Of a stretch of DNA of 64,000 nt, positions 1-11,071 are shown piece by piece. Each line of letters opens with the position of its first letter. The stretch's first letter is position 1. The notes under the pieces were generated by a model. That model was not told the origin of the DNA. It searched no databases and saw only the letters and a list, made by a program, of their open reading frames with translations. Origin of the DNA: an uncultured Gammaproteobacteria bacterium (GTDB lineage: Bacteria > Pseudomonadota > Gammaproteobacteria > Pseudomonadales > Pseudohongiellaceae); contig CAJXRP010000002.1 of NCBI GenBank assembly GCA_913060495.1, forward strand, positions 62,001 to 126,000, given 5' to 3'. The translations under genes and the position numbers were made by a program.

Positions 1-359
1 TTAAACATTGCTCGACCTAGAGGACTTCTAGGGAGCATTCCCTTAACGGCTAGCTGAACCACACGTTCTGGATCTTTATCTAGCAGCTTCTCGAAAGGCA
101 ATTGCTTTAAGCCACCAGGAAAGCCAGAGTGAGAGTAATAGATCTTACCTTTGGCCTTGTTGCCAGTTACTCTGACCTTGTCAGCATTGATAACAACAAC
201 AAAGTCACCAGTATCCACGTGAGCCGTGTATTCGGGCTTATGTTTTCCGCGAAGGCGAGTCGCTATTTCAGTAGCCATGCGGCCCAGAGTCTGGCCTTCG
301 GCATCTACAAGCAGCCATTTCTGGTCTACTTCATGAGGTTTTGCGCTGTAAGTCTTCAT
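1..359 (-). CDS. rplM: 50S ribosomal protein L13 (C-terminus cut by window edge)
   Basis: Large-subunit ribosomal protein L13, an early-assembly 23S rRNA binding protein. The complement of 1-359 translates from an ATG at 357-359 as [20 protein letters not shown] and continues through the family landmarks [33 protein letters not shown] and [16 protein letters not shown]. About 119 codons are present of a usual length near 142, so the last ~20 residues lie left of base 1. In relatives rpsI follows rplM and would be off the window. The translation leaves little doubt about identity. Confidence 0.96.
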   Translation of the reverse strand, partial: MKTYSAKPHEVDQKWLLVDAEGQTLGRMATEIATRLRGKHKPEYTAHVDTGDFVVVINADKVRVTGNKAKGKIYYSHSGFPGGLKQLPFEKLLDKDPERVVQLAVKGMLPRSPLGRAMF

Positions 360-394
360 TATTCTGTCATTAGGCTTTGCTTTAAGGAGCGCGA

Positions 395-423
395 ATACTA
401 CCGGAGCAATGCTCAATATTCAA
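395..423 (-). promoter_or_regulatory. Probable sigma-70 promoter of rplM
   Basis: On the minus strand TTGAAT (418-423) is followed after exactly 17 bases by TAGTAT (395-400), a good -35/-10 pair. It lies about 40 bases upstream of the rplM start. Its position and spacing suit a ribosomal-protein promoter. No transcript data are available. Confidence 0.55.
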
Positions 424-547
424 GCGAATTTAGGCCCTGAATGTAGATTTTTCGTGGGCTGCGGAATAGTTGCCAAGCTACCGAATACAGCGCCTCTCAA
501 AGACAAAGGCCGGATCACGATTTTATTAGTCGCGATGAGCGAATTAC

Positions 548-1657
548 CTACGCTAAGTGCTGATCGCCAAGATAGGCCTCGGACTGCATCTCAATTAGCC
601 TCGATTGCGTGCGCTCGAACTCGAAGCGCAGCTTCTCGCCGGTATATAGCTCCGCAATAGGCACTTCAGCGGCTATAACGAGCTTTACCCTTCTGTCGTA
701 GAGTTCATCCACCAGACTAATAAAGCGCCGCGCGCTATCACTGGCATTTTCTTGCATCTGTGGGACGCCAGACAGAATTACCGCATGATATATCTTCGCG
801 AGCTCCACGTAGTCGAAGGCGCTGCGCGCGCCCTCACAGATCTGCTCGAAGGCGAACCACACCACATCCTTGCTGCAGTATTGCGTGTCTATTCGGCGCT
901 CCAAAATCTCAATTCCAGCTCCTTTATGGACGTGAGAGCTGTCTGGCGTGAGCTCGTTAAAACACACCATCAATCTAGCTTCCGTATCCTCTGATATGGG
1001 ACAGTGATAAAGCGTAGCCTGTGAGAGGCTTCGCAATCGGTAGTCCACTCCACTTTGAATTTCAACGGTTTGTGTATGTTCTTTGATGAGCGCAATTGCT
1101 GGCAGGAAGCGCTGTCTCTGCAGACCATCCTCGTACAAACGATCAGGCTCAATATTAGAAGTCGCGATCAGAATCACTTGCCGCTTGAACAGAGCCTCAA
1201 GCAAGCCGGCGAGTATCATGGCATCACCGATATCGCGCACGAAAAACTCGTCAAAGCATAGAACCCGAGACTCACCCGCTATCTGATCGGCGACTTTCTC
1301 CAGTGGGTTTTTCTGTCCCTGCAGTGACGCAAGGTCGCGATGAACCCGCTGCATGAAACGATGAAAGTGTGTGCGCATTTTTGATTCGCCCGGCAAGCTC
1401 TCAAAGAACACATCCATCAGATAAGTCTTACCCCGACCCACTCCACCCCAGATGTAGAGCCCTTGAATCGGCTCCGCAACCTGCTCGGCGGCGATCAAAC
1501 GACGCCTCAACCTCTCTAGCAGCCCTGCACCCTTCGGTTCGATCTGCATGATCCGCTCATACAAATTTTGCAGATGACCCACCAGCGCCCGCTGAGCAAC
1601 ATCAGCAGTTATGACGTTATTCTCTAGATCGAGCTGATATCGCTGCAATGGGCCCAT
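548..1657 (-). CDS. zapE: Cell division protein ZapE (AFG1-like ATPase)
   Basis: ZapE is a cytoplasmic ATPase of the AFG1/LACE1 family that associates with the Z ring and affects FtsZ bundling during constriction. The 369-residue product has the P-loop GGVGRGKTYLMD near residue 72 and the Walker B stretch LCFDEFFVRDIGDAMIL near residue 134, followed by the sensor region LIATSN. Length matches the family (about 365-385). It is divergent from the zapG-like gene at 1951, the same zapE/zapG pairing as in enterics and pseudomonads, and lies downstream of nothing else on its strand. Confidence 0.93.
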   Translation of the reverse strand: MGPLQRYQLDLENNVITADVAQRALVGHLQNLYERIMQIEPKGAGLLERLRRRLIAAEQVAEPIQGLYIWGGVGRGKTYLMDVFFESLPGESKMRTHFHRFMQRVHRDLASLQGQKNPLEKVADQIAGESRVLCFDEFFVRDIGDAMILAGLLEALFKRQVILIATSNIEPDRLYEDGLQRQRFLPAIALIKEHTQTVEIQSGVDYRLRSLSQATLYHCPISEDTEARLMVCFNELTPDSSHVHKGAGIEILERRIDTQYCSKDVVWFAFEQICEGARSAFDYVELAKIYHAVILSGVPQMQENASDSARRFISLVDELYDRRVKLVIAAEVPIAELYTGEKLRFEFERTQSRLIEMQSEAYLGDQHLA

Positions 1658-1829
1658 TGTTTTCCAATCTGGCGAAGAATCGCCACCTATTACTTGCCGG
1701 TAAAAAAGCGCACAGTTTCCAGACTCTGCTTAAGAATGGCAACCTCTATTCATCTATCTGCACCCAATTCTGGGTGATTAGCAACCGCCTCAATGTGTTG
1801 TTCTAGCTCTCTATTAGCAACAAGTTTGT

Positions 1830-1858
1830 TAAAAAAAAACCATGAACTGAGGTATACT
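1830..1858 (+). promoter_or_regulatory. Candidate promoter of the zapG-like gene
   Basis: TATACT at 1853-1858 is a near-consensus -10 box in the zapE/zapG divergent gap. It is preceded by an A-tract (1831-1839) resembling an UP/curved element, but no good -35 hexamer lies at 16-18 bases. The rest of the 1658-1950 gap shows no reading frame or strong hairpin. Confidence 0.35.
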
Positions 1859-1950
1859 CAACGAACACGTTTCTCACCACAACTAGGCGAGAGGCAAAAC
1901 GTCTGGCCGAGAAGCATTCATCACAAAATATTCAAGAGGCGATTAGTTAA

Positions 1951-2418
1951 ATGATTTGGTTAACTGCAGTAGCGTGTCTGGTCGTAGGAATTGTAATTGG
2001 CGTGGTATTTTCCAGCCGCTTGAATAGCAGTGCATCACGCGTGCAAGAATTAGAGAATCAGATTCGAGACATCAAAGACAATCACCTTACATACCGGGAT
2101 AACGTGAGCGATCATTTCAGCATGACCGCCGATCTTGTCCAGCACATGACCGAAAGCTATCGCGAGGTTTACCAGCATCTAGCGAGTGGCGCTCAAGATC
2201 TGTGTAGCAATGAAGTCGCAGGAAAATTACTTCCAGCGGGTTCCGATGCAGTGTTCGATAGCAATGAAGAATCAGAGTCTACTGGCGGACTGAATCCTCC
2301 AAAAGACTATGCTGCAAAGCAGGATCCCAGCCAGAAAGGCGCACTTTCCGAAGAGTTTGGCATAGAGAAGTCTATCTCCCAGAACGACGAAGAAGCCGCG
2401 AATACACCTAAGCACTAG
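1951..2418 (+). CDS. zapG: DUF1043 / YhcB-family inner-membrane protein (ZapG-like)
   Basis: Members of this family (E. coli YhcB, also called ZapG) are single-pass inner-membrane proteins linked to cell division and envelope synthesis. The 155-residue product begins with one transmembrane segment (residues 3-21, IWLTAVACLVVGIVIGVVF). A coiled-coil stretch follows (about 30-60), then the family core HFSMTADLVQHMTESYREVYQHLASGA, and then an acidic, low-complexity tail. Placement back-to-back with zapE supports the call. The C-terminal tail is poorly conserved in this family, so its divergence is expected. Confidence 0.88.
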   Translation: MIWLTAVACLVVGIVIGVVFSSRLNSSASRVQELENQIRDIKDNHLTYRDNVSDHFSMTADLVQHMTESYREVYQHLASGAQDLCSNEVAGKLLPAGSDAVFDSNEESESTGGLNPPKDYAAKQDPSQKGALSEEFGIEKSISQNDEEAANTPKH

Positions 2419-2502
2419 CAGGAAAGCTCTGTCTAACCCTTTTCGACCATCGAGACTACCAGCACGCAGCAGTAGTCTCTACCCACTATGAATTAAGCTC
2501 TT

Positions 2503-3411
2503 ATGTCTGAATACAATCTTACCCATCTCAAACAACTCGAAGCCGAGAGCATTCACATAATGCGCGAGGTTGCAGCAGAATTCGATAAGCCAGTGATGCT
2601 GTACTCCGTAGGAAAAGATTCCGCGGTCATGTTGCACCTAGCGCTCAAGGCATTCTATCCAGGCAAACTCCCCTTCCCATTAATGCATGTCGATACGACA
2701 TGGAAATTTAAAGAGATGATTGCCTTTCGTGATCAGCAGATTGAGAAGCTTGGTTTAGACATTATTGTGCACACCAATCAGGAAGGTGTGGATGCAGGCG
2801 TAGGCCCGTTTACCCATGGCAGTGAGAAACACACTGACATCATGAAAACCCAGGCTTTAAAGCAAGCCTTGAACAAACACAAATTCGACGCCGCCTTCGG
2901 TGGAGCCAGGCGCGACGAGGAAAAATCCCGCGCCAAGGAAAGAGTCTTCTCCTTTCGCGACAAGAACCATGTCTGGGATCCGAAGAATCAAAGACCCGAA
3001 CTCTGGAACATCTACAATGGCAAGATTAATAAAGGCGAAAGCATTCGAGTCTTTCCACTTTCTAATTGGACCGAACTAGATATCTGGCAGTACATCTATC
3101 TAAACGATATCGATATCGTGCCTCTGTACTTCGCCAAGCCAAGACCCGTAGTCAATATCGATGGTGTGGACATTCTCGTCGATGATGATCGCATGCCGAT
3201 TGAAGAAGGCCAGAAGGTAGAAATAAAGACCGTGCGGTTTCGCACGCTTGGTTGCTATCCACTCTCGGGCGCTGTCGAATCCACAGCAACAACTTTGCCT
3301 GAGATAATTCAGGAAATGTTATTGGCCACAAGTTCGGAAAGACAGGGGCGACTCATCGACTCAGACAAAAGTGGCTCCATGGAAGATAAAAAAAGGCGGG
3401 GCTATTTCTAG
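2503..3411 (+). CDS. cysD: Sulfate adenylyltransferase subunit 2
   Basis: CysD is the catalytic, PP-loop-type subunit of ATP sulfurylase, making adenosine 5'-phosphosulfate (APS) from ATP and sulfate with the GTPase subunit CysN. The 302-residue product carries the PP-loop [17 protein letters not shown] (about residues 36-52), the [15 protein letters not shown] motif (about 134-148) and the conserved C-terminal [13 protein letters not shown]. Length is that of the family. cysNC starts 63 bases downstream on the same strand, so the two are almost certainly cotranscribed. Confidence 0.97.
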   Translation: MSEYNLTHLKQLEAESIHIMREVAAEFDKPVMLYSVGKDSAVMLHLALKAFYPGKLPFPLMHVDTTWKFKEMIAFRDQQIEKLGLDIIVHTNQEGVDAGVGPFTHGSEKHTDIMKTQALKQALNKHKFDAAFGGARRDEEKSRAKERVFSFRDKNHVWDPKNQRPELWNIYNGKINKGESIRVFPLSNWTELDIWQYIYLNDIDIVPLYFAKPRPVVNIDGVDILVDDDRMPIEEGQKVEIKTVRFRTLGCYPLSGAVESTATTLPEIIQEMLLATSSERQGRLIDSDKSGSMEDKKRRGYF

Positions 3412-3474
3412 CCAGCACTACTAGTAAAGACCTACTAGATACAACCTTTTAGTTTAGAACGAGATTAGACAAAC

Positions 3475-5376
3475 ATGTCACACCAATCCGACTTAATAAG
3501 CACCGATATTAGCGCGTACCTGGCCCAGCACGAACGTAAAGAGTTGTTGCGCTTGTTAACCTGCGGCAGTGTAGATGACGGCAAAAGCACCCTGATCGGT
3601 CGACTGCTCCACGATTCGAAGATGATCTATGAAGACCAACTTGCGGCGATCGAAGCAGACAGCGTCAAGTCCGGCACCACCGGAGGAAAGATTGACCTCG
3701 CCCTGCTCGTGGATGGTTTGCAGGCAGAGCGCGAACAAGGCATAACCATCGATGTAGCCTACCGGTACTTCTCTACAGCTAAGAGAAAATTCATCATCGC
3801 TGATACCCCTGGTCACGAGCAGTACACCAGAAATATGGCGACAGGCGCATCAACCTGCGATCTAGCTATCATCTTGATCGATGCTCGTCACGGTGTTCAG
3901 GTTCAAACCCGCCGGCACAGCTTCATCGCCTCGCTACTTGGCATAAAGCATATTATCGTAGCCGTTAACAAGATGGATCTGGTGGACTTCAGCGAGAAGG
4001 TTTTCGATAAAATTAAAGCCGACTACCTAGAATTCAGCGAGAATCTTGATTCCGCAAACTTTCATTTTATTCCAATGTCTGCTCTGACCGGCGACAACGT
4101 GGTGAATCCTAGTCAGGAAATGCCATGGTATGAGGGCGGCGCTTTGATGCCGCTCCTAGAGAGTGTCGAGATCGCCGGAGATAAAAATTATTCAGATTTT
4201 CGTTTCCCGGTGCAATACGTCAATCGACCGAATTTAAACTTCAGAGGCTTTTGCGGCACTGTCGGCTCCGGCGTAATCCGCAAAGGCGACGAAGTTATTG
4301 TCCTGCCATCGAAGAAGACGAGTCGCATTAAATCTATCGTAACTTATGATGAAGAGTTGGAGTTAGCCCATGCGGAAATGGCTGTAACGCTAACGTTAGA
4401 GGATGAAATCGATGTCAGTCGCGGCGACATTCTTGCCCACCCTGAAAATATTCCAACCAGCGACAGCACTTTTGATGCAACCATAGTTTGGATGGCGGAG
4501 ACCCCCCTGTTGCCAGGCAATGTCTTCGATTTCAAGCTTGGCAGCAAGACCGTAAGCGGCAGACTAAACACGATACACAATCGCATCGATGTGAATACTC
4601 TCGAGAAAGCTCCTGCCCCAGGCCTCGAACTCAATGAGATTGGCCTAGCTGAAATCAATCTCGATGAGACGGTTTGCTTCGATAGCTACAAAGACAATCG
4701 CGCGACTGGCAGCTTCATTATTATTGATCGACTCAGTAATGTAACAGTCGGAGCCGGCATGATCGACTGCGAACAACAGCCACGCCACAAGCCTAATGAA
4801 TCACACAACATTATTGTAACCAAGGAAGAACGCGCGGCACGTTATGGACAAAAACCTGCAACGATCATGTTCATTGGTGTGTCCGGCTCAGGAAAATCCA
4901 CCCTCGCCCACGGTTTGGAAAGAAAACTTTTTGATCGCGGACGTGTTAGCACAGTGCTCGATGGCAAGACGATGCGATTGGGCATCAGCAAGGACTTATC
5001 ACACGATGCAGAAGGTCGCGCAGAAAACTTAAGACGCAGCGCCCATATAGCAAGGTTCCTGAATGACTCTGGCGTGATCTGCTGCGCCTCGTTCGTGGCA
5101 CCAAATACCGATTCTAGAGAGCATGCGATCAGCGTTATCGGCAAAGACAATTGCTATATTATTTACCTAAACCCGCCAATGGAAACTTGCATTCAGAGAG
5201 ACCCGAGCGGGCTCTATGCCGCTGCGGAGGGAACAGAATCCTCAGACATACCGGGTCTATCTTTCCCCTATAGTGCACCGGAAGTGGTGCAGCTTGAATT
5301 AGACACTGCTGCGCTGTCTGTGGATGAATGCCTAGAGAAGGTTCTGAAATTAATGCGTGATGACGAGCTTATCTAG
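3475..5376 (+). CDS. cysNC: Bifunctional sulfate adenylyltransferase subunit 1 / adenylylsulfate kinase
   Basis: N-terminal CysN is the GTPase that drives CysD; C-terminal CysC phosphorylates APS to PAPS. The 633-residue protein shows the GTPase motifs [19 protein letters not shown] (about 31-49), [12 protein letters not shown] (about 110) and NKMD (about 165), then EF-Tu-like beta domains. A second P-loop [14 protein letters not shown] (about 468) opens the kinase domain. That domain is divergent: the usual DGDNVR reads DGKTMR and the usual FISPYR reads FVAPNT, while ENLRR and RDPSGLY remain. Fusion of CysN and CysC is common in Pseudomonas relatives. PAPS kinase activity is likely but less certain than the CysN call. 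Confidence 0.94.
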   Translation: MSHQSDLISTDISAYLAQHERKELLRLLTCGSVDDGKSTLIGRLLHDSKMIYEDQLAAIEADSVKSGTTGGKIDLALLVDGLQAEREQGITIDVAYRYFSTAKRKFIIADTPGHEQYTRNMATGASTCDLAIILIDARHGVQVQTRRHSFIASLLGIKHIIVAVNKMDLVDFSEKVFDKIKADYLEFSENLDSANFHFIPMSALTGDNVVNPSQEMPWYEGGALMPLLESVEIAGDKNYSDFRFPVQYVNRPNLNFRGFCGTVGSGVIRKGDEVIVLPSKKTSRIKSIVTYDEELELAHAEMAVTLTLEDEIDVSRGDILAHPENIPTSDSTFDATIVWMAETPLLPGNVFDFKLGSKTVSGRLNTIHNRIDVNTLEKAPAPGLELNEIGLAEINLDETVCFDSYKDNRATGSFIIIDRLSNVTVGAGMIDCEQQPRHKPNESHNIIVTKEERAARYGQKPATIMFIGVSGSGKSTLAHGLERKLFDRGRVSTVLDGKTMRLGISKDLSHDAEGRAENLRRSAHIARFLNDSGVICCASFVAPNTDSREHAISVIGKDNCYIIYLNPPMETCIQRDPSGLYAAAEGTESSDIPGLSFPYSAPEVVQLELDTAALSVDECLEKVLKLMRDDELI

Positions 5377-5427
5377 AACCTCTTCATCTACGTCATACAC
5401 TTTTTTAACCCAGCAGGCGAGCAAGAA

Positions 5428-6189
5428 TCACACGGGGTTATCGATATCGATAAACTGGTGCTCTAAACCAAACTTCGAAGCTAGATAGCCCCCTATGGCC
5501 TGAACCCCATAGCGTTCGGTTGCATGATGCCCTGCCGAGAAGAAATGTATCCCAGATTCTCTGGCAATATGCACTGTAGGCTCCGAAACCTCTCCAGTTA
5601 TATAAGCATCTACGCCGGCAGCTACCGCTAGTTCGATATAATTTTGTGCTGCGCCGGTGCACCAGGCTATTGTTTTGATTGGTTTAGAATTGCCTTCTAT
5701 GGCCAAGGGTTGCCGGTCAAGCTTTTCTGCGATTAAGGCTTTCAGCGAATCAAAATCCGTGCCTTGATCGATAGTCCCAGTCAGTCCAATGGGATGATTA
5801 TTCTGCTTACCTAATTCTCCATCAATTTCTATTCCCAAGATTTTTGCCAACTGCACGTTGTTGCCAAATTCTCGATGCACATCCAAGGGTAAGTGATAGG
5901 CAAGTAGGCTCAAGTCATGCTTTAACAAGGCCTCTATTCGTGACTTCTTAATTCCCGATATTGATTGGTCTTCACCCCGCCAAAAATAACCATGATGCAC
6001 TAACAAGGCATCCGCGTTAGCAGCTATGGCCGCGTCGATTAATTCCTGACAGGCAGTTACTCCAGTAACCAGTTTTGATATTTCCTTGCGTCCTTCTACT
6101 TGCAGCCCATTCGGACAATAATCTTTGAACTGCTCTGGCCGCAGCACTTGTTTTAGTTCGAGTTCAAGCTCTTTCAGGCTAACTGGCAT
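5428..6189 (-). CDS. Nif3-like dinuclear metal centre protein (YbgI family)
   Basis: A Nif3/YbgI family protein, a hexameric toroid with a di-metal site and often annotated as a GTP cyclohydrolase I-like protein; its true substrate is uncertain. The metal-ligand motifs VHHGYFW near the first third and SAGHHATERYGVQAIG near the C-terminus are visible, as is VTGVTACQELIDAA. I prefer the ATG at 6187-6189 (253 residues, MPVSLKELE) because AAGGTGGA lies just upstream; an 18-base longer frame starts with TTG. It stands between cysNC and the divergent protease gene at 6307. Confidence 0.9.
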   Translation of the reverse strand: MPVSLKELELELKQVLRPEQFKDYCPNGLQVEGRKEISKLVTGVTACQELIDAAIAANADALLVHHGYFWRGEDQSISGIKKSRIEALLKHDLSLLAYHLPLDVHREFGNNVQLAKILGIEIDGELGKQNNHPIGLTGTIDQGTDFDSLKALIAEKLDRQPLAIEGNSKPIKTIAWCTGAAQNYIELAVAAGVDAYITGEVSEPTVHIARESGIHFFSAGHHATERYGVQAIGGYLASKFGLEHQFIDIDNPV

Positions 6190-6306
6190 TGGAATCCACC
6201 TTGGCAACGCTGTATATTGGTTTTGCCCAGCAATAATAACATAGTGTTATGCCCATCAGATTCGACCTTAAGTCGAACACGGCAATAACACCCAGGCGGC
6301 ATAGCA

Positions 6307-7431
6307 ATGAGCAGCACAGGTAATCTACTCAAATATATAAGCTGGCCGGTAGCCTGTGGAATCTTATTAGGTCTGGTTATTCTTCAATACCGTCAGATTG
6401 AACAAATTAGTAGTCAGCCCCCGCCCAGCCAAATTAGCGAAACTGAAAGTACTCCCGCCCCATCCTTCTCCGAAGCTATCGCTCTAGCGGCGCCTGCCGT
6501 TGTTGCGATCAACGCGACTAACGTCAATGTCGAATCAATTGAGCGAACTTCAGAAGACCGCGTGAACTTTTATCTCGGAGAGCGAGCAAGCCTAGGCTCT
6601 GGAGTAATTGTCAGCGAGAAGGGGTTTATTTTGACCAATCTTCACGTAGTCGATACTTTTTTCGATGCCTTCGATGTGGAGGTTACACTCAACGACAGTA
6701 GAAAGATTTCGGCTACGGTTGTGGCCTGGGATGAGGCTAGCGACCTAGCCGTCCTACATATCAACATGGACAACCTGACGCCTATCCAGATAGGCGATGA
6801 AAAGTCTCTAGAAGTGGGCGATATCGTATTCGCTATAGGTTACCCCCGCAACATTGGCCAGTCTGTCTCCCTAGGAATTATCAGCGCACTAACTGCAAAC
6901 TCAGAGAATAATCCCGGCATCATTCAAACCGATGCGGCAATCAATCCAGGCAATTCCGGTGGCGCTCTAATTAACTCTAGGGGCGAACTCGTCGGCATTA
7001 ATTCCTCCATATTCTCAGAGTCTGGCAACTTCGAAGGCATCGGTTTCGCCACACCATCAAGTCACGCTATCGCGGCATTTCAAGAAATGGCTGATCAGGC
7101 TGTCGAGGCTAATGCTGGCTATCTGGGCGTAATAACCGGAGAGGCATTAAACGCTCAATCGAGCCAGCTCTTCTTCGGCATAGACAATATTCGCGGCATG
7201 TTAGTGGAGAGCGTCGATGAAGGCGGTGCAGCGGAACGAGCAGGCATACTTCCCGGCGACGTCATAACAATGGTCGAGGAAACATCGGTTATCGATGGTC
7301 AGAACATCATGATGGAGGTTCGCAACAAAAAACCCGGCGATTCGATAGATATTCAGATATATCGCGACGGGCAGAGTTTCGTGCTGCCAACTACATTGGG
7401 GTTTGGCCAGGCCATTATCATCGAGCCCTAA
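6307..7431 (+). CDS. degS: DegS/AlgW-type membrane-anchored serine protease
   Basis: An S1C (HtrA) family periplasmic protease. The DegS/AlgW type performs the first cut of the anti-sigma factor RseA/MucA in the sigma-E envelope stress pathway. The 374-residue product has one N-terminal membrane anchor (about residues 13-27), the catalytic His in ILTNLHVVD, Asp in SDLAVLHIN and Ser in NPGNSGGALI, and a single C-terminal PDZ domain (GMLVESVDEGGAAERAGILPGD region). One anchor and a single PDZ fit DegS/AlgW rather than DegP/DegQ. AlgW sits in the same place in Pseudomonas, next to the his-murA genes. Confidence 0.9.
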   Translation: MSSTGNLLKYISWPVACGILLGLVILQYRQIEQISSQPPPSQISETESTPAPSFSEAIALAAPAVVAINATNVNVESIERTSEDRVNFYLGERASLGSGVIVSEKGFILTNLHVVDTFFDAFDVEVTLNDSRKISATVVAWDEASDLAVLHINMDNLTPIQIGDEKSLEVGDIVFAIGYPRNIGQSVSLGIISALTANSENNPGIIQTDAAINPGNSGGALINSRGELVGINSSIFSESGNFEGIGFATPSSHAIAAFQEMADQAVEANAGYLGVITGEALNAQSSQLFFGIDNIRGMLVESVDEGGAAERAGILPGDVITMVEETSVIDGQNIMMEVRNKKPGDSIDIQIYRDGQSFVLPTTLGFGQAIIIEP

Positions 7432-7466
7432 TTAATTGCGGTGAGACCTTTACCGCCGTCTAACTA

Positions 7467-8780
7467 TCAAGGCTTAAGGCGATACTCGGCTGAGAGGGCG
7501 TGCGCCTCAAGATGCTCGTCTCGTGCTATTGCCGATGCAGTACCCGCCAAGACATGTGCACCCGCCTCAGAACAATTGATGATTGAACTACGCTTCTGAA
7601 AATCATACACACCCAAGGCCGAGAAGAACTTCGCAGAACCGGAAGTCGGCAAGACGTGACTCGGGCCAGCACAATAATCTCCAAGCGCTTCCGCACTGTA
7701 ACGCCCCATGAAAATTGCGCCGGCATTGTCGATTGAAGCCAACAAGGCATCAGGATCTTCCACAGAAATTTCCAAATGTTCCGGCGCGATGAGATTGCTC
7801 ACCTTCGCCGCCTCCTGCAAATCCTTAACCTGAATGAAGATACCGCGTTTACTCATCGATTCGGCGATGATCGCCCGACGCTGCATAGTCGGCAGTAGTC
7901 TATCAATACTTTTCTTTACCTCTTCGAGAAAACTAGCGTCACTAGCAATCAATATTGATTGCGCTTGTTCGTCATGTTCTGCCTGAGAGAATAGATCCAT
8001 CGCGATCCAATCTGGATTTGTCTTGCCATCACAAATTATCGTAAGCTCGGAGGGGCCTGCGATCATGTCGATGCCTACCTCGCCAAACACTAACTTCTTC
8101 GCCACAGTAACAAAAATATTTCCTGGGCCAGCTATCTTATCTACCTTCTCGATCGTCTCTGTGCCATACGCGAGAGCAGCAATAGCCTGCGCGCCGCCAA
8201 TGGTGTACAGCTTCGTGACTCCGGCGAGTGCTGCAGCGGCAAACACTAACCTTCCTGCCTCACCATAGAGAGTGGGGACGGTGGCGACTATTTCTTTGAC
8301 ACCAGCAACTTGCGCTGGAATAGCCAACATAAGCATCGATGAAGGATAGTTAGCCTTACCACCCGGAACGTAAACGCCGACACGCCTCAGCGGACTTATT
8401 TTTTGACCGTAGACTGAACCGTCAGCTTCTTGATAACTCCAGGAATCCTGCTTCTGCTTCTCGTGATAAACCCGAATTCGCTCGGCAGCATGGCTCAGCG
8501 CATCGTGCTGCTCTTTTGAGATCCCAGCCAATGCTTCCTGCATCTGCTCTTGCGACACCAGCAAGTCACCCATTGATTCTGCGCCGAAACCATCGAAGCG
8601 ATTCGTACATTCCACCACAGCAGCATCGCCTTGAGTTCTTACTTGCTGCAAAATATCGCTTACGATAGTAGTGACTTCATCGGACACTATCATTTCGCGC
8701 TGCAACAACTTTGCGAGGCGTACCTCAAAGTCAGGCTCGGACGTATTCAGACGATTCAGTTCAATGTTGTTATTTGGCAT
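7467..8780 (-). CDS. hisD: Histidinol dehydrogenase
   Basis: HisD performs the last two NAD-dependent oxidations of histidine synthesis, L-histidinol to L-histidine. The 437-residue protein shows GKANYPSSMLMLAIPAQVAGV, the zinc/active-site block GPGNIFVTVAKKLVFGEVGID followed by MIAGPSE, and FSQAEHDEQAQ, all hallmarks of the family. It follows hisG by 45 bases in the leftward mlaC-ibaG-murA-hisG-hisD operon. hisC, which often comes next in pseudomonads, is absent; the convergent protease gene begins instead. Confidence 0.97.
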   Translation of the reverse strand: MPNNNIELNRLNTSEPDFEVRLAKLLQREMIVSDEVTTIVSDILQQVRTQGDAAVVECTNRFDGFGAESMGDLLVSQEQMQEALAGISKEQHDALSHAAERIRVYHEKQKQDSWSYQEADGSVYGQKISPLRRVGVYVPGGKANYPSSMLMLAIPAQVAGVKEIVATVPTLYGEAGRLVFAAAALAGVTKLYTIGGAQAIAALAYGTETIEKVDKIAGPGNIFVTVAKKLVFGEVGIDMIAGPSELTIICDGKTNPDWIAMDLFSQAEHDEQAQSILIASDASFLEEVKKSIDRLLPTMQRRAIIAESMSKRGIFIQVKDLQEAAKVSNLIAPEHLEISVEDPDALLASIDNAGAIFMGRYSAEALGDYCAGPSHVLPTSGSAKFFSALGVYDFQKRSSIINCSEAGAHVLAGTASAIARDEHLEAHALSAEYRLKP

Positions 8781-8825
8781 GATAGATAGTGCTAGTCAGA
8801 GGGTGTTGTCTTCAGGAAAGTGTTC

Positions 8826-9464
8826 TTATTTCTTGTCTACTGCATCGCCTAGTTGACCCAATATTTCTCGTATCAGGGCGTTCTTAATTTTCATGGAGGC
8901 CTTGTTCACAATAATCCGTGAACTGATTTGCGCGATCAACTCACGCGGCTCCAAACCATTCGCCTTAAGGGTTTTTCCTGTATCCACGATATCCACGATG
9001 GCATCCGCCAGCCCCATCATCGGAGCCAACTCGAGCGCACCATTTAGCTTAATAAGGTCGATCTGTTTACCCTGCTCTGCAAAATACTTCTTGGCAATAT
9101 TAGTAAATTTCGTGGCGACTTTTAGTCTACCTTGTACTGGCTGAGCATTTACTGGCTCCGCCGTCATCATCTGGCAGGCAGCTATCTTTAGATCCAATGG
9201 CTCATAGAAACCTTCATCACCGTATTCGAGCAGCAGATCTTTACCTACAACTCCCATGTCCGCACTACCAAATTCAACATAGGTTGGAACATCACTGCCT
9301 CTAATCACCATGAGTTTTACGTTCTCTCGATTGGTGTCGAAGATCAATTTCCGGCTCTTGCTGATATCCTCAGCGGGCACGATGCCTGCCTGCTCAAATA
9401 AAGGCAGTACTTCATCCAAGATACGACCCTTGGTAAGGGCTATGACTAGTTGATCAGAGTTCAT
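8826..9464 (-). CDS. hisG: ATP phosphoribosyltransferase, short form
   Basis: HisG catalyses the first step of histidine synthesis, joining ATP and PRPP. The 212-residue product ([20 protein letters not shown]) is the short form lacking the C-terminal regulatory ACT-like domain; short HisG proteins normally need the HisZ partner, which is not in this window. [19 protein letters not shown] and the PRPP-binding [18 protein letters not shown] are clear. It lies between murA and hisD, as in many gammaproteobacteria. Confidence 0.96.
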   Translation of the reverse strand: MNSDQLVIALTKGRILDEVLPLFEQAGIVPAEDISKSRKLIFDTNRENVKLMVIRGSDVPTYVEFGSADMGVVGKDLLLEYGDEGFYEPLDLKIAACQMMTAEPVNAQPVQGRLKVATKFTNIAKKYFAEQGKQIDLIKLNGALELAPMMGLADAIVDIVDTGKTLKANGLEPRELIAQISSRIIVNKASMKIKNALIREILGQLGDAVDKK

Positions 9465-9520
9465 TTTGAATAGGATTCATTAAAATAGTTTTTACAGTAT
9501 CAGCAGATTGCTAACACCCG

Positions 9521-10810
<1,290 letters not shown>

Positions 10811-11071
10811 TCAGGAGGCTTGACTTTCACTGGCAGTCATCAGGCTCATAGTGACCGCGTGAATGGCTCCACTCTTTATATGCTCGTTCAAAATCTTGTA
10901 GATAGTTTGTTGCCGTTTTACGGCGTTCAATCCTTCAAACACATCCCCTACTACGGTTACAAGATATTTGCCATCACCGCCATCGACGGTTACCTGACAC
11001 TCGGAAAGCTCTGCATCAAGCAGGGTGGTAATCTGACTAGCGTCCAATCTAATACTCCGACTTATTTCCAA
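10811..11071 (-). CDS. ibaG: BolA/IbaG family protein
   Basis: A small BolA-fold protein of the IbaG (YrbA) type, which works with monothiol glutaredoxin in iron-sulfur handling and is classically linked to murA. The core VTVDGGDGKYLVTVVGDVFEGLNAVKRQQTIY with the helix-end HIKSGAIHAVTM is diagnostic. The start is uncertain. The longest frame uses TTG at 11069-11071, inside the end of mlaC; a second TTG at 11048-11050 has a better-placed GGAG and would give 79 residues. mlaB, which usually lies between mlaC and ibaG, is missing. Confidence 0.88.
   Translation of the reverse strand: MEISRSIRLDASQITTLLDAELSECQVTVDGGDGKYLVTVVGDVFEGLNAVKRQQTIYKILNEHIKSGAIHAVTMSLMTASESQAS

Noticed and set aside
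129..440. Rightward 103-codon frame at the left edge
   Set aside because: It is antisense to rplM, whose translation matches ribosomal protein L13 perfectly.
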